Assembly (NCBI GenBank): GCA_029204045.2
Contig: JAQNDB010000320.1
Location: forward strand, 1 to 64,000
Source of the DNA: Tillandsia leiboldiana
Lineage: Eukaryota > Streptophyta > Magnoliopsida > Poales > Bromeliaceae
Length of the DNA: 64,000 nt
Reading direction: 5' to 3'
In this document: one piece after another, positions 1 to 9,811 of the stretch
Numbering within the stretch: position 1 is the first letter of the stretch
Layout of the letters: every line of letters starts with the position of its first letter
Position numbers and translations under genes: made by a program
Notes under the pieces: model-generated
What the model saw: only the letters and a program-made list of their open reading frames with translations
Database searches by the model: none
Told to the model about the DNA's origin: nothing

Positions 1-610
1 ATCTAGGGCCGTAATATGATATATTTTGATTATGACGGCTCTATGTGGATTATCTGGATTTTTGGATTAACCCTAGAAAAAAATCATAGGTCTATTTATA
101 GGTTAGAAACCCTAGGAAGAAAATAAGATCAAAACTGTCGTTTCTGGAAATTTTTTTCGACGGCGATCCGGATCGGATTAGCTGTGATCCGGATCGTCGT
201 AACGAGTCAGGCAATTCCAGAGAACAGGGTTCGGGCTCCGGATTGTAATGCACGATCCGGATCGTTTCATGTAATTCGAGCAATTCCCATGTTTCGGGAT
301 CCGGATCGAAATGACTATGATCCGGATCGGATTTGCCAATGAACAAGCACCCTTCGGGATCCGGATTGGACTGTCTGATCCGGATCCTGAACATGTCCCC
401 ATGTCCAGTTCTTGATTTTTATGCGATAAAAAATTCTTCCAAGTGTTTCTACACTACAAGAAGTATTCGGATCACCAAAAATATTTAGTTAACTTACCTA
501 TCCTTTTGAATTCTTCTTTCTTGAGATTGAGGTATATGATCCAAACTTCATTCATCTTCAATCTTCAAGACTTAACACTTTCACAATGCGCCAAAACAAA
601 ATCCGTAACA
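1..610 (-). repeat. SIR1 LTR, partial copy
   Basis: Matches bases 8569-9181 and 41831-42443, the U3-side part of the SIR1 LTR, and ends in the same terminal ...CCGTAACA followed by GTAAT (611-615), the same junction as at 42443/42448. The copy carries several one-base losses in short runs relative to the other two. It contains the minus-strand TATA-like CTATAAATAG at 92-101 and the GATCCGGATC palindrome cluster. The window begins inside this LTR. It must belong to another copy of the SIR1 insertion further left. Confidence 0.9.
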
Positions 611-615
611 GTAAT

Positions 616-1980
616 CCCCCTGACCCTCCGGGGTCAGAAACCATATGCCAAAACTTATAAGTGTGAGTTATGGTCCGCAGGGGGACTTTTTTGAGGCATA
701 TCGTTTCGGTGTCGAATTGCAGTGGATCCAAGGAGGATTGGATCAGGGATCAACTGGGCTCGACCAACAGAGATGATGGAAATCCGAAGCTTCTTAGGAC
801 GGGCTGCCGCTACAGATGCCTCGTGGGAGGCCACTTCCCCAAATCGGCTAACCCAAAGGGGGGAGAGATACGTCTAGATGGCCCAGTGCCAGGAGGGCTT
901 CAAGGGACTTAAAGACAAACACACAGGCGCCAGTGCTCACATTGCCGAAGCCGGAAAGGACTATAAGATTTAGTCTGACGAATCTCCAAGAGGATCTTGG
1001 GAGATCAATAACGGACACGCGACTACGACTTGTGCGAGACAGAATGTCCTCGAGCAAGACGGAGTTTGTATGACTGACACAGATGATGTAATAAGGTGCC
1101 GGGGACGAATTTGTGTACCCGGTAAGCTAGAAATAAGGAAGAAAGTCTAGCAAAGGTATATAATACCTCCTATACCGTGCATCCCGGAGGTACAAAGAGG
1201 TGCAAGGATCTTAGCAGACCTTCTGGTGGCCCAAATCGGAAGAGCGACGCGGCACAAATTGTGGCGCAATATTGGGTGTGCCAACGGGTTGAAAGCGAAA
1301 CATCAGCGACCGGCGGGGAAAGCAGACGTTTCGGCTACGAGGGAGGTAGTAGCAAGGAAGACCTCTTACAGAGAGTATTTTGGCCACGACCCCAGAGGGA
1401 CCCTTAGAAGTAATGCTTCGTACCTTCCTGCCCATAAGGAGGTGAAGACTTAGTTGTCTTTATTTGTTGGCTATTTAGTTAAGGGTTAAATAGGTCCAAC
1501 TTCCGGCCTTGTGACAATAGACCGAGGCGTTGTAACAGTATGCCTTGGACGTCCAGGTGAGGTGAGTCGGGCCAAGACCCGAGGCGTTGTAACAGTACGC
1601 CTTAGACGTCCAGTGGGTTGATTCAGGTCAAGATCGTGGCGGTGTGACAGAACGCCTTAAGTAAATGGTTTGCGTATTTCTTATAATTCGAGCATTTTGG
1701 ATTGTTGGTTTGGAGTCGACGACCCGACATTTGGGATTTCGGGGCACGTAGGCCCGGTGGCATACCGGTTGACGTTACTGCCAAACCTCGATACGGAGGC
1801 TGGCATGGGAGGAAAAGAACTCCGCAACTGGACAATCCCTTACGTAAAGGTGGTAATGAGTAACCATGAGAGCGCGAAGCGACTTGGGGACTCAAGACGA
1901 AATGAAGAAGTTTTCCCAGAATTTTTTAGCGAGGGTTGAGTTAAGTTTCGAGGACGAAACTTTTTATAAAGTGTGAGCGG
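616..1980 (+). pseudogene. pol: GYP3 pol 3' end relic, first copy
   Basis: Decayed Ty3/gypsy pol lying between the SIR1 junction and the GYP3 LTR. In broken frames it shows, in order, the end of RT, an integrase zinc-binding relic (FRGRICVP-like and TVHPGGTK-like text, about 1100-1210), a GPVAYRL segment (about 1760-1780) and a chromodomain relic reading IPYVKV near 1838-1860. It is colinear with 42449-43832 and shares its internal damage, so both derive from one already decayed copy. RNase H and the integrase core are essentially missing. It ends with the motif TTTCGAGGACGAAAC found just upstream of the LTR in all the gypsy elements here. Confidence 0.8.
1519..1656 (+). repeat. 56-57 bp tandem repeat, first copy
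   Basis: Two and a half units beginning AGACC(C)GAGGCGTTGTAACAG start at about 1519, 1575 and 1631. The same array occurs at 43364-43504. It lies where integrase core coding would be expected in the GYP3 relic. Confidence 0.75.
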
Positions 1981-4900
1981 TCTAATGAACGGCTTTTTCT
2001 AGTATTATTTTACCCTCCTGCTAATAAAGTGTAAGTTAGAGGGAATTAAAATATCGGGCTCTTTAGAGTTGACTAACATGCGGTGCGGGTATTTTTCGGT
2101 GATAGAGCTCGAAAAACGATGAGCGACGGTGCAATCGGATCCAAAATCCGACTTACGGATCTCCTGGAATGGGGTTTCTAAGATCGCGGTGACTTAAGGT
2201 GTGCATCGAAATCCGTGTAAAATATCCGGCACGCTTTTGAGGAATTTTGGATATTCTGTGTGATTAATAATTAAGGAATTAATTAATCAATGACGTGAAA
2301 TAAATCTGGGAATTTATTCCCTATATTAATTAATAGGAAATTAATTAATCGGTGACTAGGATTTAAAAAGGTGGGGTTTATCTCGTGGGATTAATATTTA
2401 TTGTTAGAAGATAAATATCCGAATATTCGGGACTTTTCCTTTTTACGTAGAATATAAAAGGGAAATAAAAGAATAAATAAAAGGGGAAATTAAATTAATA
2501 AGAGGATATTTAAACCCCGGTCACCGGAAAGCGGAAAAAAAACCCTAATTTAAAATACCGCCTTCTCATCCCTCCTTTTCGTGCGTACCGAAAACCCAAC
2601 GAAACCCTAGTTGGAAAAGAGAGAAAAGAAAAGGAACCCCTAACCGGAGGAGAAAAGAAGGAAAGAAGGAGAAAGCGGAGAAACCCGATCGCCCCAATTG
2701 ACGTCCGGAGACGGAGAACGAGATCGTCGACGGGGGCGGATCCGGATCTCCAACGCCGCAAGCCAAGATCGGTTCTTTAATCCGATAAATTAAGGTTAGT
2801 GATCATCGTTTCGTTGTCAAATTAATCGGAGGTTTCCGTGTTCTTGTAAGGTCTTTAATTGGTACATCGATCGCGGGATTTTCGTCGGGTTTTGATCCAT
2901 GTTTTATTCTCGTTCTTGATCGAGGGTGATCGATGGTTTTTAATCATGTTTCTTTTTATCGGGCTTCCGATCGACGTTTTGGTTGTTCGTCGATCGTTGG
3001 TTTAGTCATTAGAATTATTGTGTATTTATTCAAGAATTTTTTGGGATGTTTTCGTCGGAACATAGTGGGTTTACGGGAAGCCGCGCCGCCGTTACCATGT
3101 CTGCGGGATCTTCGCCGGGGTCGCACGGAGCGAAAACGGAGAAGAAATCGCGAAACGGGAGCGAAAACGGAGAGAAAACGCGAAAAGTTAGGGTTTACTG
3201 TGCTGTCCGTACGGCGGCGGTCCACGGACCCCGGGCGTGCACCCGGTGCACGCCCCGCTGCCCCAAAAGCGCAGACCCGGCGCACGAAACCGTGCGCCGG
3301 GCTGCATAGTGTGCGCGGTGCACTGCCCTAGGCGTGCACCCGTCGCGCGCGCTTGCGGCCGAAGAGCAGGACCCGGTGCACGCTCGGGTCGTGCACCGGC
3401 CCGGCCCGAGATGCGTGGTGCACGCTTCCTGCCTGCACCCGGCGCATGCTGCCGCCGCATGTCGCCGTGAACTTGGTCCACGGTTGCCCCTGTGCACCAC
3501 CCGACAGCCCAAAGTTCGGTGGCTCCATTTGGGTCCGTTTTTCCACCGTTTTGAGCGCCGTTTCGCCGTTGGGATCACCATCTCCGTGATTTTCTGGCAT
3601 GGCCACTGGGATCTTTTTGGTCACCGTTTCGCCATGTTGGGCTATTTTCGCCGATGCTCCGCGCCTCGACGAAATCGTCGGGGGCGCGCCGTCGGGTCTC
3701 TTTTCTCATCATTTTTGCCGCCGGGCCTTCTTGGTCTAACCATTGACGTCCCGAGTGGGCTGCGGGTTGAGAATTGGGTTTTTCTGGTTTTCCGTTAGCG
3801 GTTTTGGGTTCCGACGGAGTTCGCGACGAAATAGTCGCGTTCCGGTTGTTGTTAGTCTTTGATGTTACCGGTTTGATATGAGTTTTTAGTTTTACTCGAT
3901 GGGTTGACTTGTTGGGTTTTTGACCGACGTTGCGGTCCCCTAGGCACGACGATTTCGGTTTTGCGGGTTTAACGTAACAGTGGTTGGGACACTGGTTTTT
4001 TACCTGATTAGGGTAAGGTGTTAATTTGTGCTCTTGGATATTTTAGTAGGCAGCAAGAGTCCTGATTTGCTTAGAGGGTCGCGGGCGCGGTCGTATATCT
4101 TCAACTAGGTGGGTACCCTTGCTATAAGTGCAACAAGTGCAGTAAGTTCATCTATCATCATAAAAGGCTCGTGAAATTGTCTAACAAAGTAGATGGAATG
4201 TTAAATCTTTCGCTTAAATGTTTCTTTTCATTCTAACATGATAATTGTAGCGACTGCGCTCGCGGTGCTCAATACACGCCGACACCGGCAAATAATGGGG
4301 TGGGATGCTGCACGTACCAGGCGGATTGGCCTCCGCATGGGTGTACTTTTTCGGAGAAGTGGTCTCTTTTGACCCGTGTGCCTCACAAAGGGTGGGAGCC
4401 GTGAGGACCTCTTCACGACAGCTAAGGTGGCCGCACTAGCTCCGTGAAGGGGTTAAAAGCATCAATGGGTTGTGCACGAGGAGGGACTTCCGTCTCTCCG
4501 ACAGGTACTCTGTGGTTGGTGCCCAGCTTATTTGGTGATAGGGTTTTAGCGAAAGGTTCCTGTGTATTTCGGTTTGTTCTTGAATCTATGTTAATCGTTA
4601 GACATCTACTTTGTTTGTCACTGACTTACCCACTCCGTGACAGGTTTAACTAGGTGTAGTAGTCGGGACGACGGTGAGGCAGCGATTAAAGAACATTAGC
4701 TGGATGAGGTTTATTCCATTATTTCTTGCTTAGTTATCTCTTCCCCTTGTTATCTAAGTTTAAGTTCTGAATTGCTTGATTGTGGAATGTTGTGGATGTT
4801 GGATTGAGAGACGGTTTTGTGATGTGATTTTTATAATGTTCCTTGATGATTTATATGCGGCATGTTTTATACCGAACAAAAAGGGGTTTCGAAAATGTTT

Positions 4901-5301
4901 TCCAAAACCAAGTGTCGTGTGGGCACTGCTTTGAAAACCTGTGGATTTATCCTTTCCGAAACGATGTAGCCGCCTTACTGTGATGTGGTAGACGTTTTTA
5001 AAGGAATGGGTGTCGAGTGGACACCGTTTACAAACTTGTAGGTTCCTCTTAATGTGATTAAATGTTTTTAACACTCTCGCACTTGTTGACTGTGACTGTG
5101 TGTTAAAGATTGTATGTTGATGTTGTAAATGAGACGCCGTGCATATACAAAGGAGACTCTGTCCGTGGGCAGGGTGAATTTGTGTATGTGGCGGTCTGAC
5201 ACGCACCGGGGACGAGGCTGATGCCTATTTATTAAGGAAAAAAAAATTATACACGCACATTTCCGCTTATCTTTACCTAAAAAACCCCCGGGGGTTGGAC
5301 A
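1981..5301 (+). repeat. GYP3 LTR (middle LTR)
   Basis: About 3.32 kb, matching 43833-47213 along its whole length. It begins TCTAATGAAC where the right copy reads TGTAATGACA, and ends ...CGGGGGTTGGACA where the right copy ends ...GGGCGTGACA. A primer binding site follows directly, so here it acts as a 5' LTR. Features inside: an AT-rich block of TTAATTAA repeats (about 2260-2350), a CT/GA-rich stretch (2620-2690) and a GTGCAC-rich block (3200-3460). Differences from the right copy are dominated by one-base indels. Antisense and sense ORFs in the GC-rich part look spurious. Confidence 0.85.
3200..3460. repeat. GTGCAC palindrome-rich block in GYP3 LTR
   Basis: Several GTGCAC hexamers and longer near-palindromes lie close together; 3234-3256 (GGGCGTGCACCCGGTGCACG...) is nearly self-complementary. 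The block recurs at about 45110-45345 and 60820-61060. It is extremely GC-rich compared with the AT-rich first part of the same LTR. Confidence 0.7.
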
Positions 5302-5450
5302 GATTAAATGGTATCAGAGAAAAACAAATTTAACCACAGCAGTCAGTGATCTACATCCACAGTGTAGATGCCACAAGCAAATCGAACATGAGATAACCAA
5401 GGTGTAGGTGCGGTAGATCGTGAGTGTACGTGCAGCACCGGGGGGCTCGA
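5302..5450 (+). other. GYP3 primer binding site and 5' leader
   Basis: TGGTATCAGAG at 5309-5319 lies eight bases after the LTR end and is complementary to the 3' end of initiator tRNA-Met, the usual primer for this group. The next about 120 bases are closely similar to the reverse complement of the GYP2 leader (57060-57180), so GYP2 and GYP3 are related families. Similarity fades near 5440, where the TRIM-like sequence begins. Confidence 0.8.
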
Positions 5451-5472
5451 TTGGAGCAGCTCCAGTCACAGT

Positions 5473-5872
5473 TGGTATCAGAGCCATTCACCAGCCGGAA
5501 ATGTGAGATCAGTCTCGGCTGAGCCAGGTTATATAGCGGGTAGAGCGAGGCTCCCCGGCTAATGACTGTTGTGAGTGGAGTGCAGCTCCTCACAAGGTCG
5601 GCTAAGGCTAGCAAGACGAGTCTCACATCGCCTGGTGCTTGTGAGTGTGCTTGAGCCTGACGTGGACATCAGGGCTTAAAGGGGGGAAGAATGTGACACC
5701 CCCCGGAATTTGGATTAGTCCTCTATATAAAATGATATAATAGGACTAAATCTCTAACCCGGCTATAGCATTTTGGATGGTAGCAAGATCCAAGAGGAAC
5801 ATGAGAGTTTAAAGCGTGCTAGAGCTAGAGTAGTTCTAGGATGGGTGACCTCCTGGGAAGTGGGGCGTCACA
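5473..5872 (+). mobile_element. Cassandra-like TRIM fragment (internal domain and 3' LTR)
   Basis: TGGTATCAGAGCC (5473-5485) is a second primer binding site. It is followed by about 190 noncoding bases, a polypurine tract AAAGGGGGGAAGAA (5678-5691) and a new LTR starting TGTGACACC at 5692 and ending near GGCGTCACA (5872). The LTR contains a 5S rRNA-derived segment. PBS, short noncoding interior, G-rich PPT and a 5S segment in the LTR are the known traits of Cassandra TRIMs. A matching 5' LTR is not visible upstream of 5473, so this is a fragment. The exact 3' end is uncertain. Confidence 0.65.
5807..5861 (+). repeat. 5S rRNA-derived segment
   Basis: About 55 bases resemble the middle and 3' half of plant 5S rRNA, including AAGCGTGCT, GAGTAGT and GGATGGGTGACCTCCTGGGA, which cover the box A and box C parts of the internal RNA polymerase III promoter. 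The 5' half of 5S rRNA is absent and there are substitutions, so it is not a working 5S gene. Its position in a TRIM-like LTR fits Cassandra elements. Confidence 0.8.
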
Positions 5873-5972
5873 GTACGAGGGATAAGGGGTATTAATTTCG
5901 GTGTGTCCGTAGGTCGTGGTGCTAGACCAGTTAGGTCTAGGGTTGACTTGGGTTTCTTTGCATATAGCGAAT

Positions 5973-7065
5973 AATGGCCCGAAATGGGCCTATCAGCGGA
6001 GAACATAGGGGCAGAAAGTACGGTGCGAACAGCGGCGGAGTATCAGCTTCTCCGACACGACTACAAGAGATGCCGGGCAGCTAGCAACCCTTATGGAACA
6101 GATGCGATAGTGGGTGCAATGGTCGACTACACCAATGGGGGTCGCCCAGGCTTTTCTGCCCGGACCAGCCGCACCAGCAACTTTGGGACCTACGCTGGGA
6201 GCCGTTATTGGGAACCCCTTGAGGGAGAGACGGCCGACCCTTGGGTCCGTGGGAAAATAGGTAGATACCATGGAAAGGCTCTTTGAAGCTTTGCTAATTG
6301 GAGGAGGTGAATGGTCCCTTGGCAGTCCTTTTTCTTGAGGGAGACGCCCGCAAGTGGTGGAAGACGGTCCGCCCGGACCCCTCGTAGGGCAACCGCCCTT
6401 CCATCTTGGACCACGTTCTGAGGAAAACTGTTTGGGGCATTTCTCTCCGACAGCATCCAACAGCAGATGGAAGATGACCCTGAAGCCCATCAAGCAAGGA
6501 AGTCAGACAGTTATGGGATATCAACGGGCATTTGTGAGGTTGATCAATGTGTTTCCCTTGTTATAAGAGATGAATCTCACAAGGCCCATCTTTTGTGAAT
6601 GGCTTATGGAGCGACATCTTCAAGGTGGTGCAACGGCAGGTTTGCACGCCTTCCAGGAGGCGGTCGATAGAGCCACCACGTGGAGCGCGGATTTACGATT
6701 TCACGAGCCCGACGGGAGAGCTCAGAACACAACAGGGATAAGAAACGAACTCGCCAAGCTTCGGAAGAGAGCATACCAAGAGGAGCCGGCCTCCTAAATA
6801 CTCGAGATTGCAACAAGGAACCAAGAATGCGCCGACGAGAGGACAATGGCCAGTGGACAAGTCTTGCATCATTTTGCGATGGAATACACCAAGCGACCGG
6901 ATGTCTCCAGATGCAAGACCATTATTTTCGAAGTGGCAAACCGGGGCACTATCGTTGCAACTGCCCCTCGAAAACGGGGACATCAATCCGTAGCAACATC
7001 TACACCCTCGTCTCCGCAATCGGGAGGAGGGAGAGTCTATACGATGACCCACCATAGGAACGGAC
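5973..7065 (+). pseudogene. gag: GYP3 gag, decayed
   Basis: Remnants of a Ty3/gypsy capsid gene are spread over several frames. Around 6330-6390 a GDARKWWKTV stretch matches the conserved FLxGxAxxWW region of retrotransposon gag. About 6640-6680 reads FQEAVDRAT, like FQEAVGLAM in GYP2 gag. About 6905-6985 reads YFRSGKPGHYRCNC, a CCHC knuckle with lost cysteines. Frameshifts and stops between these blocks preclude a working product. The first ATG is not secure. Confidence 0.75.
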
Positions 7066-7880
7066 CCATAGAGCATGATTGTAATAGGTACTACTCGAGT
7101 TTCAGACCATCGTGCTAGAACTTTGGTGGCAACACCTAAGCATCCCACTCTTTCACTCGCTTCATGTTTTCACCCTACCTTAGTTATTAGAAGAAATCCC
7201 TATCGTAGGAATAAGTTCGGTTGGACCCTCTGGCTACCCCTCGGGGCAGGCGGCTGTACCCCTTCCTGCCCAGTGAGGGTGAGGCGGGTTCTTAGTCTCT
7301 AAGAACTAAGTGGGTTCCGTTAAAGGGTTGTCGATGTAGCGCTTGGGGCCGACAGTCGCGGCAATCTTTAAAGCGGTAGTTGACTGCTTGAAGTTCCAAC
7401 CGAGTCTCCGGGAACGGACTTACCGGAACTTTAAACTAGCTTGTAGGAACGCCTTCTGCTCGCTTTGTCTTGTTGCGGGCAAGGAGCTTGGTAGAAGGCA
7501 GTCGAGTAGCGGTTCACGAGTACCGAATGTATCTCGACACGAGAAGGGACAAATACGCCTCTACCTCGGATATATGACCTACCGATCAACTACAAGGAGA
7601 AACAGGCGTTCCCAAAGAATGATCTGCGGTCCGGCTATCGCCAGCCTAGAGTCCGGGGTTAATGACCATACCTGAAACAGACCTGCGAAGCGCAGAATTA
7701 GCAACATAAGATTACAGTTGTAACCATTTAGACTGCGTTAATATAATGCCACAGCGGTGCTCCATGGGCATGATGAAATAGGATATTCAAGCCTTTCTTA
7801 GACAAGAAGCGGTGATGGCCTTTTAGTGTGACGTGCCGATCTCTTGCACAGTACAAGGGGTTAGGGGAAATCACTTGCGA
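7066..7880 (+). pseudogene. pol: GYP3 protease/start of pol, heavily decayed
   Basis: Around 7100-7170 broken frames read ASHSF, reminiscent of the region after the active-site Asp of gypsy proteases (usually D-S/T-G-A-T/S-H-S-F). The remaining bases to 7880 hold no readable frame and no recognised motif, but by position they are the pre-RT part of pol. The stretch is cut by SIR1 at 7885/7886 and resumes with RT sequence at 42449. Confidence 0.5.
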
Positions 7881-7885
7881 GTAAT
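7881..7885. other. SIR1 target site duplication, left
   Basis: GTAAT directly before the LTR TGTTGGG; the same GTAAT follows the other LTR at 42444-42448. Confidence 0.9.
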
Positions 7886-8187
7886 TGTTGGGTTATATGT
7901 AAATATGGATATAAATAGGGGAAAAAAACACCTAGAGGGGTGTGAATAGGTGTAAACAATAACACTCAAAAATCATTGCGCAATAAAAAAACCAATGTGG
8001 AAATATAAATGAACACGCAAGATTTTTACGTGGAAAACTCCAAATCGGAGTAAAAAACCACGGGACCGATAACACGGTGAAATCCACTAGAATTAAACAC
8101 GTACAAGGTGATATACCGTACTCACAGACGACTCAACCTTTTCCATACGCTCCTACTTGATCTTCTCCGCTCGCTCCGCAACGCGTC

Positions 8188-8347
8188 TCGAATCCACGAT
8201 CTGCGTCCAACGCCGAATCCACGGCGTCCAACGTCGAGTCCACGACGTCTGACCGAATCCACGGTCTTCACCTAGTAGCACGCTTCGAATCCACGAACGT
8301 ACCTCGCTCTGAATCCACGAGAGCGGTTGCACCTTGAATCCACAAGG
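8188..8347 (-). repeat. Array of seven stem-loops with a constant loop
   Basis: Each unit has loop AATCCA (AGTCCA in one) between short complementary arms that differ from unit to unit. Examples with perfect stems: 8210-8227 (ACGCCG/CGGCGT), 8231-8248 (ACGTCG/CGACGT), 8251-8266 (GACCG/CGGTC), 8284-8297 (TTCG/CGAA), 8332-8347 (CCTTG/CAAGG). The unit at 8305-8325 pairs CGCTCT with AGAGCG around a one-base bulge. On the element's RNA strand the loop reads UGGAUU, closed by a G-C pair. The array lies about 310-470 bases downstream of the TATA box, so it would be in the transcript leader. Confidence 0.85.
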
Positions 8348-8659
8348 CCACGCGAGTCTGCGCGCCGATTTTGGGGTAAATCGTTGTTTTTGGGTGGTGA
8401 TGATCCGCCGAATACTTAGATCAAAGATAGATAGGAAATACCATCTAAGTATTCATTAGTTTGATTCAACTCAAGATGTGAGTATGAAAACCTAGAATCA
8501 AACTAATCAATATAGATGAAGAAACATAGAGTAATATCTAATGATTTCCCTTTCTTCTCTATATGTGGATCTAGGGCCGTATATGATAATATTGATTATG
8601 ACGGCTCTATGGGGATTATCTGGATTTTTGGATTAACCCTAGAAAAAGAATCATAGGGT

Positions 8660-8669
8660 CTATTTATAG
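8660..8669 (-). promoter_or_regulatory. SIR1 LTR TATA box
   Basis: CTATAAATAG on the minus strand, preceded by CCTAGGGTTTC (8674-8684, telo-box-like) and the palindrome cluster. It is conserved at 41923-41932 and 92-101. Confidence 0.75.
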
Positions 8670-8731
8670 GTTAGAAACCCTAGGAAGAAGATAAGGATCA
8701 AAACTGTCGTTTCTGGAAATTTTTACGACGC

Positions 8732-8953
8732 GATCCGGATCGGATTAGCTGTGATCCGGATCGTCGTAACGAGTCAGGCAATTCCAGAGAAACAGGGTTC
8801 GGGATCCGGATTGTAAATGCACGATCCGGATCGTTCATGTATTTCAGCAAATTCCCATGTTCGGGATCCGGATCGAAATGACTATGATCCGGATCGGATT
8901 TGCCAATGAACAAGCACCCTTCGGGATCCGGATTGGACTGTCTGATCCGGATC
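8732..8953 (-). promoter_or_regulatory. GATCCGGATC palindrome cluster in SIR1 U3
   Basis: Eight copies in 222 bp, starting at 8732, 8753, 8803, 8823, 8865, 8886, 8925 and 8944. Six are the perfect 10-bp palindrome GATCCGGATC and two end in T. The cluster ends about 60 bp upstream of the TATA box, the normal place for a proximal enhancer. The same cluster is at 41996-42216 and in the partial LTR at 1-610. Confidence 0.8.
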
Positions 8954-9181
8954 CTGAACATGTCCCATGTCCAGTTCTTGATTTTTATGCGATAAAAAAT
9001 TTTTCCAAGTGTTTCTACACTACAAGAAGTATTCGGATCACCAAAAATATTTAGTTAAACTTACCTGATCCTTTTCAATTCTTCTTTCTTGAGATTGAGG
9101 TATATGATCCAAACTTCATTCATCTTCAAATCTTCAAGACTTAACACTTTCACGAAATGCGCCAAAACAAAATCCGTAACA

Positions 9182-9215
9182 ATCTCCCCCTTTGGCGATT
9201 TCGTGACAAAACACA
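9182..9215 (-). promoter_or_regulatory. SIR1 polypurine tract
   Basis: On the minus strand the bases right before the LTR read GCCAAAGGGGGAGAT, preceded by TTTTGTCACGAAAT. This is the plus-strand primer site and has the form usual for Sireviruses. Confidence 0.8.
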
Positions 9216-9730
9216 GATCCACTAAAAAAAAATTAAAAAAAAAAAGATATTTTTGTTGCTATCACTATACAACAAAAATTTACAATGGAGATCCAATACA
9301 AGAGATAAACTCCTAAAACAGACTCTAGACTTAGACATCTGTACTCTCTGCAAAAAGAAATCATTCTTGACAAAAAGAGATCGTTAGATACCTCAAGAAT
9401 ATTTAGCATTCAAAACCTAACAGAGATAGAGTTTATGCTCACCATGACATTGAGTAATTCAGATATGTAATAAGATCACAATCAAACATTGACATATCTT
9501 CTAAGCAATAAGATTCCAAATGTTATAACTTTGCTTTGTTAGTAATCAAATAACTTGTTAGTAATAATACATGTCCAAATAGTTAGTCGAATAGTTAGTA
9601 GGGACATGCAACAAATCACAAGATAAAACCAGAAGTTGTGATACTTACCTTTCACCAAAGTCAAAGTTTGTAATAAGTTCTCACCAAAAGTTCAAAGTTC
9701 TCACAGAGTTCACACAGAGTTCACTCTAAA
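9216..9730 (-). other. SIR1 3' untranslated stretch
   Basis: AT-rich sequence between the two PPT-like tracts, downstream of the env-like ORF. I see no ORF or repeat beyond A/T runs (9220-9245). Confidence 0.6.
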
Positions 9731-9766
9731 CTCTCTCCCCTTTTTTGTCACAAAAATTAGCCAAAG
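9731..9766 (-). promoter_or_regulatory. Second PPT-like tract
   Basis: The minus strand reads TTTTGTGACAAAAAAGGGG then AGAGAG, the same layout as the LTR-adjacent PPT (GTCAC, A/T, then a G run). Multiple PPT-like tracts are a known Sirevirus feature. Confidence 0.6.
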
Positions 9767-9811
9767 ATTACAAAACACAAGGAGAGTTAAAAAGTTCAAC
9801 ATAAAGAAACT

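Larger units (their letters stand above)
7886..9181 (-). repeat. SIR1 3' LTR
   Basis: 1,296 bp, TGTT...AACA. On the minus strand it reads from 9181 (U3) to 7886 (U5). U3 carries a GATCCGGATC cluster (8732-8953) and a TATA box (8660-8669). The transcribed part carries the hairpin array (8188-8347). Its sequence next to the PPT fixes it as the 3' LTR. Confidence 0.92.

Noticed and set aside
5807..5861. A functional 5S rRNA gene
   Set aside because: Only about half of the 5S sequence is present, with substitutions, and it lies inside an LTR-like sequence.
616..7880. A low-copy host gene
   Set aside because: All readable protein text matches gypsy gag or pol, and the flanks are LTRs.
8732..8953. 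CRISPR-like array
   Set aside because: Repeats are 10-bp palindromes with irregular spacing in a plant LTR; no cas genes, no uniform repeats or spacers.
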